Shown piece by piece: positions 20,819 through 31,516 of a DNA stretch of 64,000 nucleotides (position 1 is the first letter of the stretch; each line of letters begins with the position of its first letter). Below the pieces are notes generated by a model, which did not search any database, was not told the DNA's origin, and saw nothing but the letters and a program-made list of their open reading frames with translations. Source of the DNA: Telopea speciosissima (Eukaryota; Streptophyta; Magnoliopsida; Proteales; Proteaceae); NCBI RefSeq assembly GCF_018873765.1, contig NC_057924.1, forward strand, positions 22,315,542 through 22,379,541, in the 5' to 3' direction. The position numbers and the translations under genes were made by a program.

Positions 20819-23800
20819 ATGACCTCTAAGAGTGTTGTTGTCGACCTTAACCAAGGCAACAAGTTGGATGGCACCAACTATGACATGTGACACCGAAAGG
20901 CCAAGTTCTTGCTTAATGAGCAAGATTACCTAGAACACCTGACCACTGAGATGGCCCCACCCGAAGTGGGTACTACCGCCCGTCACCGTCAAGAAAAAGA
21001 GGCTTATGACAATTGGTTTAAGAAAGATCGTAGTGCACGTTTTCTTATGTTAAGCACGATACACGATGATCTTATCGGCCAGTATGAGAAGTGCGAGACT
21101 GTCAAGTCCATGTGGGACTAGGTAAGGCTCGATTGTGGCGGTACATCCACGACCAGACTTAGGTCCATGACCTTAAAGTTTGAGATGTACCGTAAGGACC
21201 CCAAGCACACTATGATTGAACACCTCAGGATCGTGAAAGACATGATCCGAAAATCGGATGATGTTGGGGTACACCTTACCGATGAGTAGCAAGTACAGGC
21301 CGTCATTAGGACGTTGCCTGATTCCTGGGGGCAGATGAAGATAGTTCTGATACATAACGATACTGTCAAGACATTTAATGACATTACCGCTCATGTGAAA
21401 CTAGAGGCGGAGCGCCTAGAGGCGACCCAATCACATGCCCTTGTCGCCTAAACGGGGCAGCGCAAGAATGGGTCTAAGCGCAAGAGATAGAGAAACAGTG
21501 GGAATCAGGATCAAGCTCAGAAAGCTGCGCCAACTGGGCATAAGACCACCAAGCGCCGACATGGCAAGCGAGGTTGAAGGAAAGATATTACCAAGGTCAA
21601 GTGCTATAACTGCCAGAAGATGGGGCACTTCGCTCGTGACTGCACTGAAGCGAAGGAGGTACCATTTCTGCCACTCTCTCCTTGTACTTTTGTATGTACG
21701 CATGTTTTGGTTGTCCAAACCCAATCTGATTGGATTGTAGATATAGGTGCAACAAGACACATAGTGCGAGATCAAAGAGGGTTTGTAGATTATAGAAAGA
21801 TTTCGAATGACACCCAAAGTATGGGGAATGGCACTAGTGAAGTAGTTCGAGGAGTTGGTACCTACCAGCTCACCTTGCGCACTGGGCGCATCTTGCTACT
21901 TCATGATGTGCTATACGCACCAGAAATCCAGCATAATCTACTTTCAGTTACTGCATTGTTAACTTAAGGATATTGATTTATTTTTTATGGTGACTCTTTT
22001 GAGATACGATTGGATGGTAGTAGTTTTGGACATTGTAGGCTTGAGAATGGTTTTATTAAATTATATTTGATCATTCCTATTGTTTTCTCTTCATCTTTTG
22101 TAATTGATTCTAATACTAGTTCTGATTCAATTACTTGACATGCTAGACTTGGACACATAGGTCGAGATAGGATGGGACGGCTAGCTCGAGAAGGCCTTCT
22201 TGGCTCACTCGATAAAGTCAACCTACTAACATGTGAGGTCTGTTTAGTGGGTAAGGCCCATCGAAAGCCTTTTGGAAAGGCTAAACGGGTAACCCAGACC
22301 CTAGAGCTTGTCCATTCAGACATCTGTGGACCAATAAACGTGAAGGCACGTCATGGTGCTTCCTATTTTCTCACTTTTATCGATGATTATTCACGATATG
22401 GTTATGTGTATCTGATCGCTCACCGCTACGAAGCTCTAGATTACTTTAAACGCTTTATAGCAAAAGTTGAGAATCAGCAAGGCAAGAGGTTAAAAACTCT
22501 GCGCACTGACCGAGGATGCGAGTATTTATTCGATCAATTTAAAGAGATGTGTGACGAAAAAGAAATCACTAAGCAGCTCACTATTCCCCACACTCCACAA
22601 CAAAATGGTGTAGCAGAGCAGAGGAATAGGACGTTTTTAGATATAGTTAGATCGATGATAGCGCAGGCCAACCTCCCAATATCTTTATGGGGGGATGCTA
22701 TGTTGACCGTCTACGTCCTTAATCGCGTGCCATCACAGTCAGTTCCTTCCACTCTCTATGAATTGTGGAAAGGCGCAAAGCCCACTTTGGGGCATATGCG
22801 ATCATGGGGATGTGTAGGATATGTTCATAGTACTTCCCATAAGTTTGGGAAACTTGGCCCTATAGTTAAAAAGAGTATCTTTATAAGATATTCCAACACC
22901 TCGAAAGGCTATGTAGCAAACGGTGAACATCAAGATGGAGGAAGACAGAGAGTGAGTCCCGTGATGTGGATTTTCTTGAGACCGATTCTCCTAGCATCAG
23001 TGACGCTGGCAGAGACCTTGATCTTTTTGAGATAGAGACCGATGAAAGGGTCTCACACACTCTTGGCGAGGGTGAGGAATTAAACACTCATCAAGAGATC
23101 GTCAGAGAGGGTGAGAGTGATCATCAGCCTAATGGGAGTGCGCTACCTAATGAAAGCGCACAACCCGCGGGTCAAGAACCCTCTGCACGTAAAAGCGCAT
23201 GTGGACACGTTCCCCGACATCATTTTAAGATTGAAGGGGACGCTGTCCTCGTCTATGCCCCGAGGGATGAGGATGAGCCAGCCTTAGTGAGTGAGGCGCT
23301 CTCTTCTCCAGCTAAGAAAATGTGGCAAGCTGCTATGGAAGATGAGTTGAGTTCTATGAGAAATAACCAAGTCTGGGAGTTAGTTGATCTTTCACCTAGG
23401 CGCAAGGCCATTGGGAACAAGTGGGTCCTAAAGGTCAAGCGAAAGGCAGATGGATCAATTGACAAGTATAAGGCAAATCTTGTGGTGAAGGGATATACCG
23501 AAAAGGAGGGTATAGACTATGATGAGACGTTCTCCCCTGTGGTGAGACTGGCCTCAATTTGCCTCATTCTAGCCATTATCGTAAAGTTAGATTTGGAACT
23601 CTACCAAATGGACGTTAAAATTGCCTTTCTCAATGGAGAATTGGACGAGGAAATCTTTCTGGCTCAGCCTATGGGCTTTAAGAAGAAGGGACATGAGCGC
23701 AAAGTATGCCGTCTCAAATGTTCCATCTATAACCTTAAGCAATCGTCCAGGCAGTGGTACATTAGATTTCACCATGCCATTACCACTGCGGGTTTTGACA

Positions 23801-24838
23801 TGATTGAAGAGGACCACTGTGTGTATGTTAAACGGTCCAAGGCAGGGTTTCTTATCCTATTATTGTATTGTTGACGACATCTTGCTGATTGGGAATGACA
23901 TTGAAATAATTGTCGCCACTAAAGAGTGGTTGTCCTCTACTTTTGAGATGATGGACATGGGTGAGGCCAACTTTGTGTTGGGCGGGAAGATTGTGAGGGA
24001 TTGCATTAGGAGACTTCTTAGTTTGTCTCAAGAGACTTACATAAAGAAAGTCCTGGAGCGGTTCCATATGAGCAACTCGAAACCCATTGACACTCCAATG
24101 GACAAGGCATGCACTTTGAGCCTAGACCAATGCCCTAAGAGTGGTAAAGAGAGAAACCACATGTCCAAAATACCCTATGTAGTAGCAGTAGGCAGTCTGA
24201 TGTATGCGATGATGTGCACGCATCCAGATATTTGTTTTGCTGTTGGCATGGTGAGCCCTTACCAGAGTAACCCAGGGCCAGCTCATTGGTAGGCAATAAA
24301 GAGGATACTTCGATACCTACGTGGCACTGCAGGCCTCTCGCTCACCTTCAGTGGTTCAGACTTGAGATTGAGAGGCTACTGTGATGCTAATTGGGTTAGT
24401 GATAGGGACGAGCGCAAGTCCACTTCGGGGTATGCATTTGTCCTGGGAGGCGGGGCTGTCACTTAGAGTAGTAAGAAACAGACCTGCATCGCCCTGTCCA
24501 CGATGGAGTTGAAATATGTCGCATGTTCGACAAGAGTACAGGAGGCCGTCTGTAGGAGGTTCTTGCAAAGACTTAGCGTTTCTGCTCACTCAGACGACGC
24601 TATGCTTATACACTGTGACAGCACGACAGCGCTTGTATTTACAAAAGACCCCAAGTTCCATGGTAGAGCCAAACACATTGACATACGGTATCACTACATT
24701 CGAGACATGGTAGCGCGAGGTGAAGTGGTTCTACAGCATATCTCCACTGGCAATATGTTGGTTGATCCATTGACTAAGCCCATTGCCAGAGATATTTTCC
24801 TAGTTCACGTTTGGAACTTGGGACTCAGGCGGATCTGA
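20819..24838 (+). pseudogene. copia gag-pol polyprotein, decayed
   Basis: The start is ATG 20819 (MTSKSVVVDLNQGNKLDGTN). Gag continues in one frame to the zinc knuckle CYNCQKMGHFARDC (21602-21643) despite stops at 20888, 21119, 21287, 21449, 21488 and 21575. Protease reads WIVDIGATRHI, with the residue after the catalytic Asp changed to Ile. Integrase has HARLGHIGRDRM, CEVC, HSDICGP, TDRGCEY and NGVAEQRNR. A frame change occurs near 22950, and a second at 23865-23872 inside the catalytic YVDD motif restores the original frame. RNase H keeps CDSTTALVF and ends HISTGNMLVDPLTKPI, with stop TGA at 24836. Further stops lie at 21965, 22136, 24290 and 24464. Nearly all stops can be explained by transitions from Trp, Gln or Arg codons. 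Confidence 0.92.
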
Positions 24839-25878
24839 TATGTATTTGCTTTGAGAACACTTTGTTTGTGATGGACATTTATTTGTATTTCTCTTACATT
24901 TATTGATGAGCATATATTTGTTTGAGTAATCTTGTGTGTATACATTCATTGTTTGTAAAGATGTCACCAGGCTTAGAATTGACCCACTCACATAGGTGAT
25001 TCACCTCGACAGTGGGGTGTAGCGAGCGAGATGAACCCATGAGCATGTGTGTTCTATGACGCCTTAGTTAGAGCTAAGATGAGACCCTTACTTGGTCCAA
25101 CTTGAAAGACACCACACTTCCAAGTAGCCTATTCGAAGCTAGATGTGAGGTTCTAAGCAGAAACCATGAGGGTAACTGCGCTAGAGACTCAGGTTAGGTG
25201 CTTAGAGTAGCGACTAGACTAAGATTTGTATGGCATTTATTTATTGCGAGTGACATGCCCACCCTAGTGGGAGTTACGCCATAGCATGCATATCATACTG
25301 CATGTGTTCATGACGATCGATTGTGAGAGTGACCGAATGGATCCCTGCTTCGTCACTGTGTGAACCACTTGGATTATATTAATCCCACAATACCCTTTTT
25401 ACCTGAGACGATGTCATGAAAAAGACACCCAATGATGCTACTTTGACGTTCTCCTTAGGACCATGGATGATACGGTCCAGCGGGAAGCGATTGGGAAAGC
25501 TGTTGGGGATATTTGGATTGACATGAGGGGCTCAGGGAAAACCATTGGACGTTACACCTTTGTTATGTGACTCATTGCTCGGGCGACGCGTCGTATTTGT
25601 GATCGACGCAGTCATGAGTACATTACATACCAAAGATTAACACTTCTCATCATGAGGGGTCAAGAGTGTTAGATCGGTTGTAAGTGGATCGTTTGGGGTA
25701 TTTCGAGACTTTTGAGAGTGATGTACTATGTTGGCTAGATGGAAGTTTGATATAGTATTGCTACCTTGTATCATCTCGACAGGTCGCACGCCCCATTACC
25801 TGTATAGAGGATAACGCAGAATGAGAGAAACTTGATGCATAATTAAATTTATGCGCCTTATGTGGGCGAGTGGGAGAG
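24839..25878 (+). other. 3' untranslated region of the copia element
   Basis: About 1 kb with no supported open frame between the gag-pol stop and the 3' LTR. It ends in the purine-rich tgggcgagtgggagag. Confidence 0.7.
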
Positions 25879-26331
25879 GTAAAACGTTAATGGGCTTTGG
25901 ACCCAACTTGATCGCCCACATGTGGGGGCTGATCGCAGGCCCAAGACTAGAGAGGGAGGAACGATCACTTAAGTGATCGATTCCTTCCCCCCTTCTTATC
26001 CCTTGGATTAGATTCCCAGAGGGAATCGGATTAGTGGGGGGAGCCCTAGGAGTTTAGCCTATAAATATGTTATTTGGCTCAAACCCTAAGAGAGTAACAC
26101 AATTAGAAACTCTCTCCCTCTCTTTCAAGTTCTGCGTTTCCTAGGGTTTCCATTGTTGCCTAGGGTTTTGTGGTGTAGAGTTCTTCTTCGTGGAGAAACC
26201 TTTCGAGATTATTCGTGATCGTAATCTGCTCATAACTGCAAGCCGCAATCGATCATCCCTTCCGCTGCGATTCCATTCGATTCAAGTAATCCCTAAACCT
26301 CTGTGATTAATGGAATGCTAATATGCTAACA
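25879..26331 (+). repeat. 3' LTR of the plus-strand copia element
   Basis: Matches 18782-19233. The first base is g rather than t (gtaaaacg after ag), so the terminal TG is mutated. The palindrome is kept at 25962-25979. It is followed by the target copy atttg. Confidence 0.9.
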
Positions 26332-26668
26332 ATTTGGAGATCCCGTAAGTTGGAAGAGGTGGTGGGGGTTGATGATTTGGGGATCCAGTAAGTCGGAGAA
26401 GCTGGTAGGAGATTGAGAATGGGGTGGCGATGGCTGCCGCTCCGGCAGAAGCTCGCACAGAGAGCTCAGAAGCACAAGCACTCCCCTGCAACTAAGAATA
26501 ATAGGAAAAAAGAAAAGAAAAGAAACTTGCTGTGACAGTGAGCAGGTTAATTATTTTTTTTATTCAACGTCTAGGATTAAAAGGTAAAAAAATTAATGGC
26601 TCGGATTAAACCATTGAGTTTAGTGTCGCGCTTAAGGAAAATGACGGTAGCGCTGCTACCAGTCACTC

Positions 26669-26950
26669 ATTATTTATTTTTAACATTTCTATGCTGGGGA
26701 CCATTCCTACATAGGGGTTGGTGACATTATTAATACGCAGAAGTCATTTGCAGGTATCATGTGAAATGACTTATAAAGCCAGCTAGATCTTGTCATGTTA
26801 TGTCAACCTTATCCCAATGGAGATCAGGTGGGTTCGAGTAATAATTTAGCTTAACTTGAAAATTGAGTGGAACTGGTTTTGAATTCTTAACGTCTGTTAG
26901 ACCTTTTTCCTGATTTGTAAGCCTAAACCCTCGAATTTGCCAACTATGAA
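26669..26950. repeat. Locus duplication, copy 2, right piece
   Basis: Matches copy 1 from about 1327 to 1608. Similarity ends at ccaactatgaa; 1608 and 26950 are the shared right edge. Confidence 0.85.
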
Positions 26951-28670
26951 TATATATGCCTGAGATAGGTGATCCAGGTGGATTTATGTATGTAACAGTT
27001 GCTGTTTATAATTAAGGGATCAACACTTAAAACATCGATTGGGAGAATCTCAGTTTCTTCTCACAGGTGAGACTGCTCCTACACTCGAGGAGCAATCAAA
27101 TGAATTTTTCTAACAAATCCTGAAAGAGATGCGCGCATTTCAGATAGGTCTACCCAGAAAGAGATACAAAATTACTAATCAGCTAGCTCGGCATTTAACA
27201 TCTGAACTTACAGAACAGTGCTTTCCTTAAACAATAATAACAACATATAGATAGGTTATAGAGTGAAACTCATATTCTATAATTTTTTTTTTTAACCATC
27301 ATTTATCACTGTACCCCTAAAAAAATCTACTCAAAGCATGCAACTACATTCACAGAAACAAAGCATGAATAACTGTGGGGCCGTGATGTGTAGGACAGTG
27401 GCCTAAAAGAAAATGAAATTGGGGTTACCAGATTTACACTGCCAAGATCTGTCACTGGGTACTGTGAACTGATTGAAGCTGGTCTTTATATGGGATTTAC
27501 TTTGCATGAGCAGCACAATTTTTGAACTGCAAAGCACAAAATAAACCACAAACAGAATCCAACTGATACAATCAGTTGCAGAATGGGCCAAAAGTAATGA
27601 CAAGGGAAAATATTTTACAAGGAAACATAGCAACTGATACAGACAGCACAACAAGAGAACAAGAAAATGCAGAGTTACTTTTGAAGAGCCTGCCTTTGTA
27701 CACAAGTTTGGATGCATCCTATGGGAGCCAATACTAACTATCAAGTAACACAACTTTAAACTTCACAGATTTTGTTGGTTTTGACATAATAAATTGAAAC
27801 AAAATGTGACAGGTATTTATAAACCAAGATTCCAATCAAACTTCTCAATAAATACCCCCCCCCCCCAGTGATCTTAATTAATTCCTATATATATATATTG
27901 CACAATTTTGATCAATATGAAGAAAAATTTCCAGACAGAAAAAAGCATTCTGATGCAAATGCATGGAAATACCAACATTCCCTCTCCCCCCCTCACCCCC
28001 CCCCCCCCCCCAAAAAAAAAGAACTGCAAAAAAGGGGGCAAAAAAATGAAAAAAAAAAAAAAAAAAACAATAATTCTAGAAAGGAAATGGACCACAGCAT
28101 TTAGATTTCTTGCATCAAAATAAAGAATGAGGCTTTTTTTCAGTTGGGGGGAGGGGGGAGGAAATTAAATTCCCATTCTTCAAGTAAAAACCACTTTTAG
28201 GTATATATGTATGGCATTTATCCTTTTTTCTTTTTTAACCCCCTGGAAGTGTGATGCTAAAATTGACTGCACAAGGGTCATGGTTTTACCGCTGATTATG
28301 ATGATGAGAGGGGAAATGCAGGTGGGCTTTACCCTATCTACAACTACATTAGCAGGGCGGGGCAAAATCCATTTTTCTGAGATTTTTTCATGAAAAATGT
28401 TTGGACTTCTGATTTTTATGTGTAAGTAAGCCAAATTTATTGGTTGATGCTTTTTTCCTTTTTTAATTTTTTTAACCTCCAGAATTAAATTTTTTTTTAT
28501 TCTAGAGAAATAAACAAATATATTACAAATTATTATTATTAAAAATAAAAATAAAAATCTAAGCGGCCACCATTATTTTGTATGAACATTCATTTCATAT
28601 TACAATTCAGCCTGGGCTGAAAGGAACAAATTAACTTGCACAGAATAATTACCTCAAACAATGAATACTT
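26951..28670. other. Intergenic or 3' flank of the WDR43-like remnant
   Basis: No gene is supported. It holds homopolymer-rich stretches: a C-run near 27857-27867, a TA microsatellite at about 27887-27898, and a C-run followed by A-runs at about 27988-28065. The open frames here are driven by these runs. The DNA just left of 28671 could be the 3' untranslated region of the remnant on the minus strand. Confidence 0.5.
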
Positions 28671-28966
28671 CTAATTATCACCATCACTACCACTTTGAGA
28701 TTCTTCATCTTCTTCCTTATAGACAAATTCATCGACATCTTCATCTTCATCTTCACTTTCATCCAACTGCTTGTCATTTGATACTGTTTGACTCCTGGTC
28801 TCCACAGCCTTGTCAATCTGCAGAATGAAAGAGTGACTCAACAAAATCCCCTCAGAACTGCTAATTAATTTAACGGATATAAGCTATTGACCTGTGCAGT
28901 TATAAGTTGCAAACGACCACACAACTGTAACAAAGGTTGAACAGCAATACTGCTGAACTCCACCAT
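28671..28966 (-). pseudogene. WDR43/UTP5-like, last two exons (Utp12 end and acidic tail)
   Basis: Exon A (28966-28892) reads MVEFSSIAVQPLLQLCGRLQ then LITAQ, preceded by an acceptor (ttgttccag) and followed by a donor (CAG|gtcaat). Exon B (28817-28671) follows acceptor cattctgcag and gives IDKAVETRSQ, then an acidic tail (SEDEDEDVDEFVYKEEDEE) and a stop. PLLQL.GRLQL..AQI is the end of the Utp12 domain of the nucleolar WD40 protein WDR43/UTP5, a small-subunit processome component needed for 18S rRNA maturation. Splice sites are preserved and phase 0 holds across the intron. The upstream exons are not seen; transposon sequences begin by 29060. The N-terminal exon start lies at 30839-30921, also on the minus strand. 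Confidence 0.65.
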
Positions 28967-29049
28967 CTGGAACAAGATAAAGCATGGAATGAAAACGTGC
29001 AAAATGAAGGCCAAGCTACATGCATTATAATGTACAAATTTAAAAACTT

Positions 29050-29290
29050 TTAAGTCTTCATAGGATCAGAGCAGGGTTTCAAGAATTGGGATCAGATTGG
29101 CTGGATCGGAATCGGCTCCAGCCAATCCTGATTCCGATTCCGATTCCAGACGATCCTTGTACGGAAACTAGGGTTAGGGCATTAAAACACACCGATTTCG
29201 GGGTTGATCCAGGCCGATTCTTATCCGATCCGTATCGGAATTGGCTGGGATTGATCCAGATTCCGTGTTTCTGGATCAGAAATCTCGAGA
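29050..29290. repeat. Dispersed repeat with gatcggaatcgg words
   Basis: About 240 bp rich in internal inverted and direct repeats such as ggatcggaatcgg and ccgattccgattcc. The type resembles short plant dispersed repeats (MITE- or SINE-like). No clear termini or target duplication. Confidence 0.35.
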
Positions 29291-29318
29291 AGACAACTCA
29301 TCTAGTGCATACAAGTAA

Positions 29319-29696
29319 CACTCCAAGAAATTGGGCCTACGACGGCGTTTTTAAACGCCGCTATAAGTCCAAACAAAGCCGCCATAGGATATAACGGCGT
29401 TTATAATTTGTGCCGCTGAAATATCGGCAAAGGTACTGCCATTTTTGTACAACGGCGTTTTTTTAGTGTGACTGTGTATGTACTTTTTTCGCGATATTTT
29501 TTAATAAATGCCGGGAAAAATTACTACAACGGCGTTTTCATAAGTGTCGTGATAGGTATTGAATTTCTTTTCTTTTGTGGCATTTTTCAATAAACGACGG
29601 GAAAAGTGTATTACAATGGCATTTAAAAAGAACCGTGATAGGTGTTGAGTTTATACTTTTAGCGGCGTTTGTAAAAAAACGCCGCTATATGTATTT
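29319..29696. mobile_element. CACTA-type element end (fragment)
   Basis: Starts cactccaagaaattgg, close to the CACTACAAGAAA terminus of plant CACTA elements. It is followed by repeated subterminal words (acggcgttt, aacgccgctata, aaacgacggg) in both orientations. No opposite CACTA end is found nearby, and no transposase. Interpreted as one terminus of a deleted element lying inside the WDR43-like gene. Confidence 0.6.
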
Positions 29697-29910
29697 TTTT
29701 TTAAAAAAAAATTATTTCTATATTCAATCCATTAACCTGTTTCAAAGATAATAGATTCATCATGTCACCTATTTTTATATCCAAACCAAATTCATATATA
29801 AAACAGAGATATACCTCACCAAATACCCTACCCATGAGCAATCTTCAAAGCAAAATAAAGTGAAGAACTGAAATTGGTGAGACATCACATGATCACACAG
29901 CACATTAATC

Positions 29911-30838
29911 TGTGTTGAGTTATGTAGCCGCAAGGGCATTATGGGACTTTTGCCCCCATAAAAGACTCATTAGTTAGAGTCGGCTATGGGGGGGGGGCAT
30001 TATTATAATTATTTCTCTCCTCTTTTATTATAAATAAAGGGGTTCGGTGATCCTATTGATCATTCAAGCTAGCATTCAGTTCTTCTGTTGACTGCTAAAA
30101 TGATCTCTCTCTCTCTCTCTCTCCCCCTCCCCCCAAACTTAAGGGCAGCACTATGAGGTGATCTCTTTAAGACCAAGTTGCAGCCCTCCATCCTACCTCA
30201 TTCCAGATTATGGTTTGATTGAAGATTATAGCTGCTAACCAGATTCTGCATTCGGTTCTCCTATCTCTTGAAGATCAATTTTTGCCTTTTTGGAGATTAT
30301 TTTCTGCTGCTATTGGTCAATTTTTGCTCCTGTTTGAAGACTGCAGATTTGAATCAAGAAGAATTCAGATTCAGCCTCAGGTTTTTTTGACCTAATTTTT
30401 GACAAAAACTAGGGTTTTTTTATTGGCTCATCAGAAAGTGCTGTTTTTTGGAGGACATATTTGCCACTACTAGAGGGAGACTCGATCCACTTTTTGGCTT
30501 ATTCTGACGGTCAAATTTGTGGGAATTCATAAACCCATCTCTAGGCTCGATTTCTTCATTGGTTGAGCAGTTCGATTGACTCACTCTCTTGTCACGATCT
30601 CTGATCTTACTACAGCTTCGTCTGGATCAGATGGATCTAGTCATAATGAGTACCTTCCTTTTGCTGCAACTACCATCAAGTTAGATGGGACCAATTACCT
30701 AATGTAATCTCGATCTACTTACCTAACAGCTGCAGGCGCGGTTTTACAGGACATCTTACAGGTACCACTGTTAAACCTGATCGAGAATGTCCTGCTCAGG
30801 ATCGTTGGCTCTCCCATGATTCCTTGGTAGAATAATAA
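29911..30838 (+). mobile_element. Truncated copia fragment: LTR-like leader plus gag start
   Basis: tgtgttgagttatgtagccg (29911) begins an LTR-like stretch with a TATA-like ttattataaataaagg (about 30026-30041). A (TC)n run lies at about 30104-30122. At about 30580-30830 a gag N-terminus reads NEYLPFAATTIKLDGTNYL, then a stop in place of Trp, then SRSTYLTAAGA. After a frameshift it reads FTGHLTG and DRWLSHDS. It stops abruptly at ~30838, where the minus-strand WDR43-like exon begins. No protease or later domains; no clear primer site. Confidence 0.65.
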
Positions 30839-30921
30839 CGACCATCTCCTGAATTGATAGCGAAAAAATCCAATGAAGGACTAAATGATGTCAAGAGGTC
30901 TCTGATATTAGGGAAACTCAT
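30839..30921 (-). pseudogene. WDR43/UTP5-like, N-terminal exon start
   Basis: On the minus strand from ATG 30921: MSFPNIRDLLTSFSPSLDFF then AINSGDGR, ending at 30839. NIRDLLTSFSP.LDFFAI..GDGR is the N-terminal signature of plant WDR43/UTP5 proteins, where IKIWD of the first WD repeat should follow. Here the sequence passes instead into the copia gag fragment. With the C-terminal exons at 28671-28966 in the same orientation, this is one gene whose WD40 core has been lost or displaced. Confidence 0.7.
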
Positions 30922-31516
30922 AGTCCTGCATTCACAGACTTTAAATTTAAATTTCCACAAAAAAAAATTCATATCAACCCTGACTAAAACCACCAAAAAC
31001 AGCATCAGTCATTCAAAACAAGCCATGACAATCGAGAACAATTGATGAAAGGGCTACAAAAGATCTAATATGAGTGTCTGCGTATGAAAGTAAATAAACT
31101 GTATTATACAAATGAAATAAAACGAGGCGGCAATCTGTTAAAATTTCCTGGGATTTATTACTTACAATACCTAAGCCTCCTATCTGTTACTCTGCTGACA
31201 AAAATTTGAAATTTTGGGCGGCAAGAGATAAGGGTGTACAATAGAAAGAATAAACTAGGAGCACGGAAACAGTGGCCGGAATCTCTCCCTGCAAATTAGT
31301 GAATCGCCAGGTTTAAAGATGAGATGGTGGTGGCCAAGAAAGAGCCGAAAGTAAATGATGGGGGGTATAAGCTCTCTCACCTCGCTCGCTCCTCCCAAAT
31401 CGACTCTGGCCGCAAATGCTCTCCTACCGTGCTCCTTCCCGCTCCAGTCTCACCAAATTCCTACTGCCCTAGTGTAAAACCCCACTAAACCCCCAGTTAC
31501 AACTTTTTCTTTTTTT
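30922..31516. other. Possible promoter / 5' flank of the WDR43-like gene
   Basis: No gene is identified. The stretch 31300-31480 is GC-richer, with ctctctcacctcgctcgctc-type words common in plant 5' untranslated regions. It could hold the 5' flank of the minus-strand remnant or of an unseen gene. Confidence 0.3.

Larger units (their letters stand above)
18782..26331 (+). mobile_element. Ty1/copia retrotransposon with intact LTR pair
   Basis: LTRs 18782-19233 and 25879-26331, primer site 19235-19246, decayed gag-pol 20819-24838, purine-rich tgggagagg before the 3' LTR. The target duplication is atttg (18777-18781 and 26332-26336). The 7.55 kb length includes a ~1.6 kb leader and a ~1 kb 3' untranslated region, both long for copia. 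By eye the LTRs differ by roughly 17 substitutions and two single-base indels in ~452 bp, so the insertion is not recent. Confidence 0.92.
17554..26668. mobile_element. Mutator-like element (Pack-MULE-like) hosting a copia element
   Basis: Flanked by attattta at 17546-17553 and 26669-26676; copy 1 of the locus carries the empty site. The ends are imperfect inverted repeats over ~100-140 bp. The best match is cactaaactcaa, about 45 bases in from both ends, followed by a ttaatc-type stretch and a cgttga...ttaacctgc stretch. No transposase is seen. Without the copia insertion (18782-26331 plus its 5-bp target copy) the element is about 1.6 kb. The 8-bp duplication also fits hAT; the long TIRs favour Mutator, whose duplications are usually 9 bp (9 bp here would have one mismatch). 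Confidence 0.6.

Noticed and set aside
27403..27753. 116-codon minus-strand frame with hydrophobic stretch
   Set aside because: Leu/Cys-rich but without homologue-like motifs or splice context; more likely the 3' flank of the WDR43-like remnant.
27868..28123. Lys-rich small proteins near 28000
   Set aside because: Produced by adjacent C- and A-homopolymer runs.
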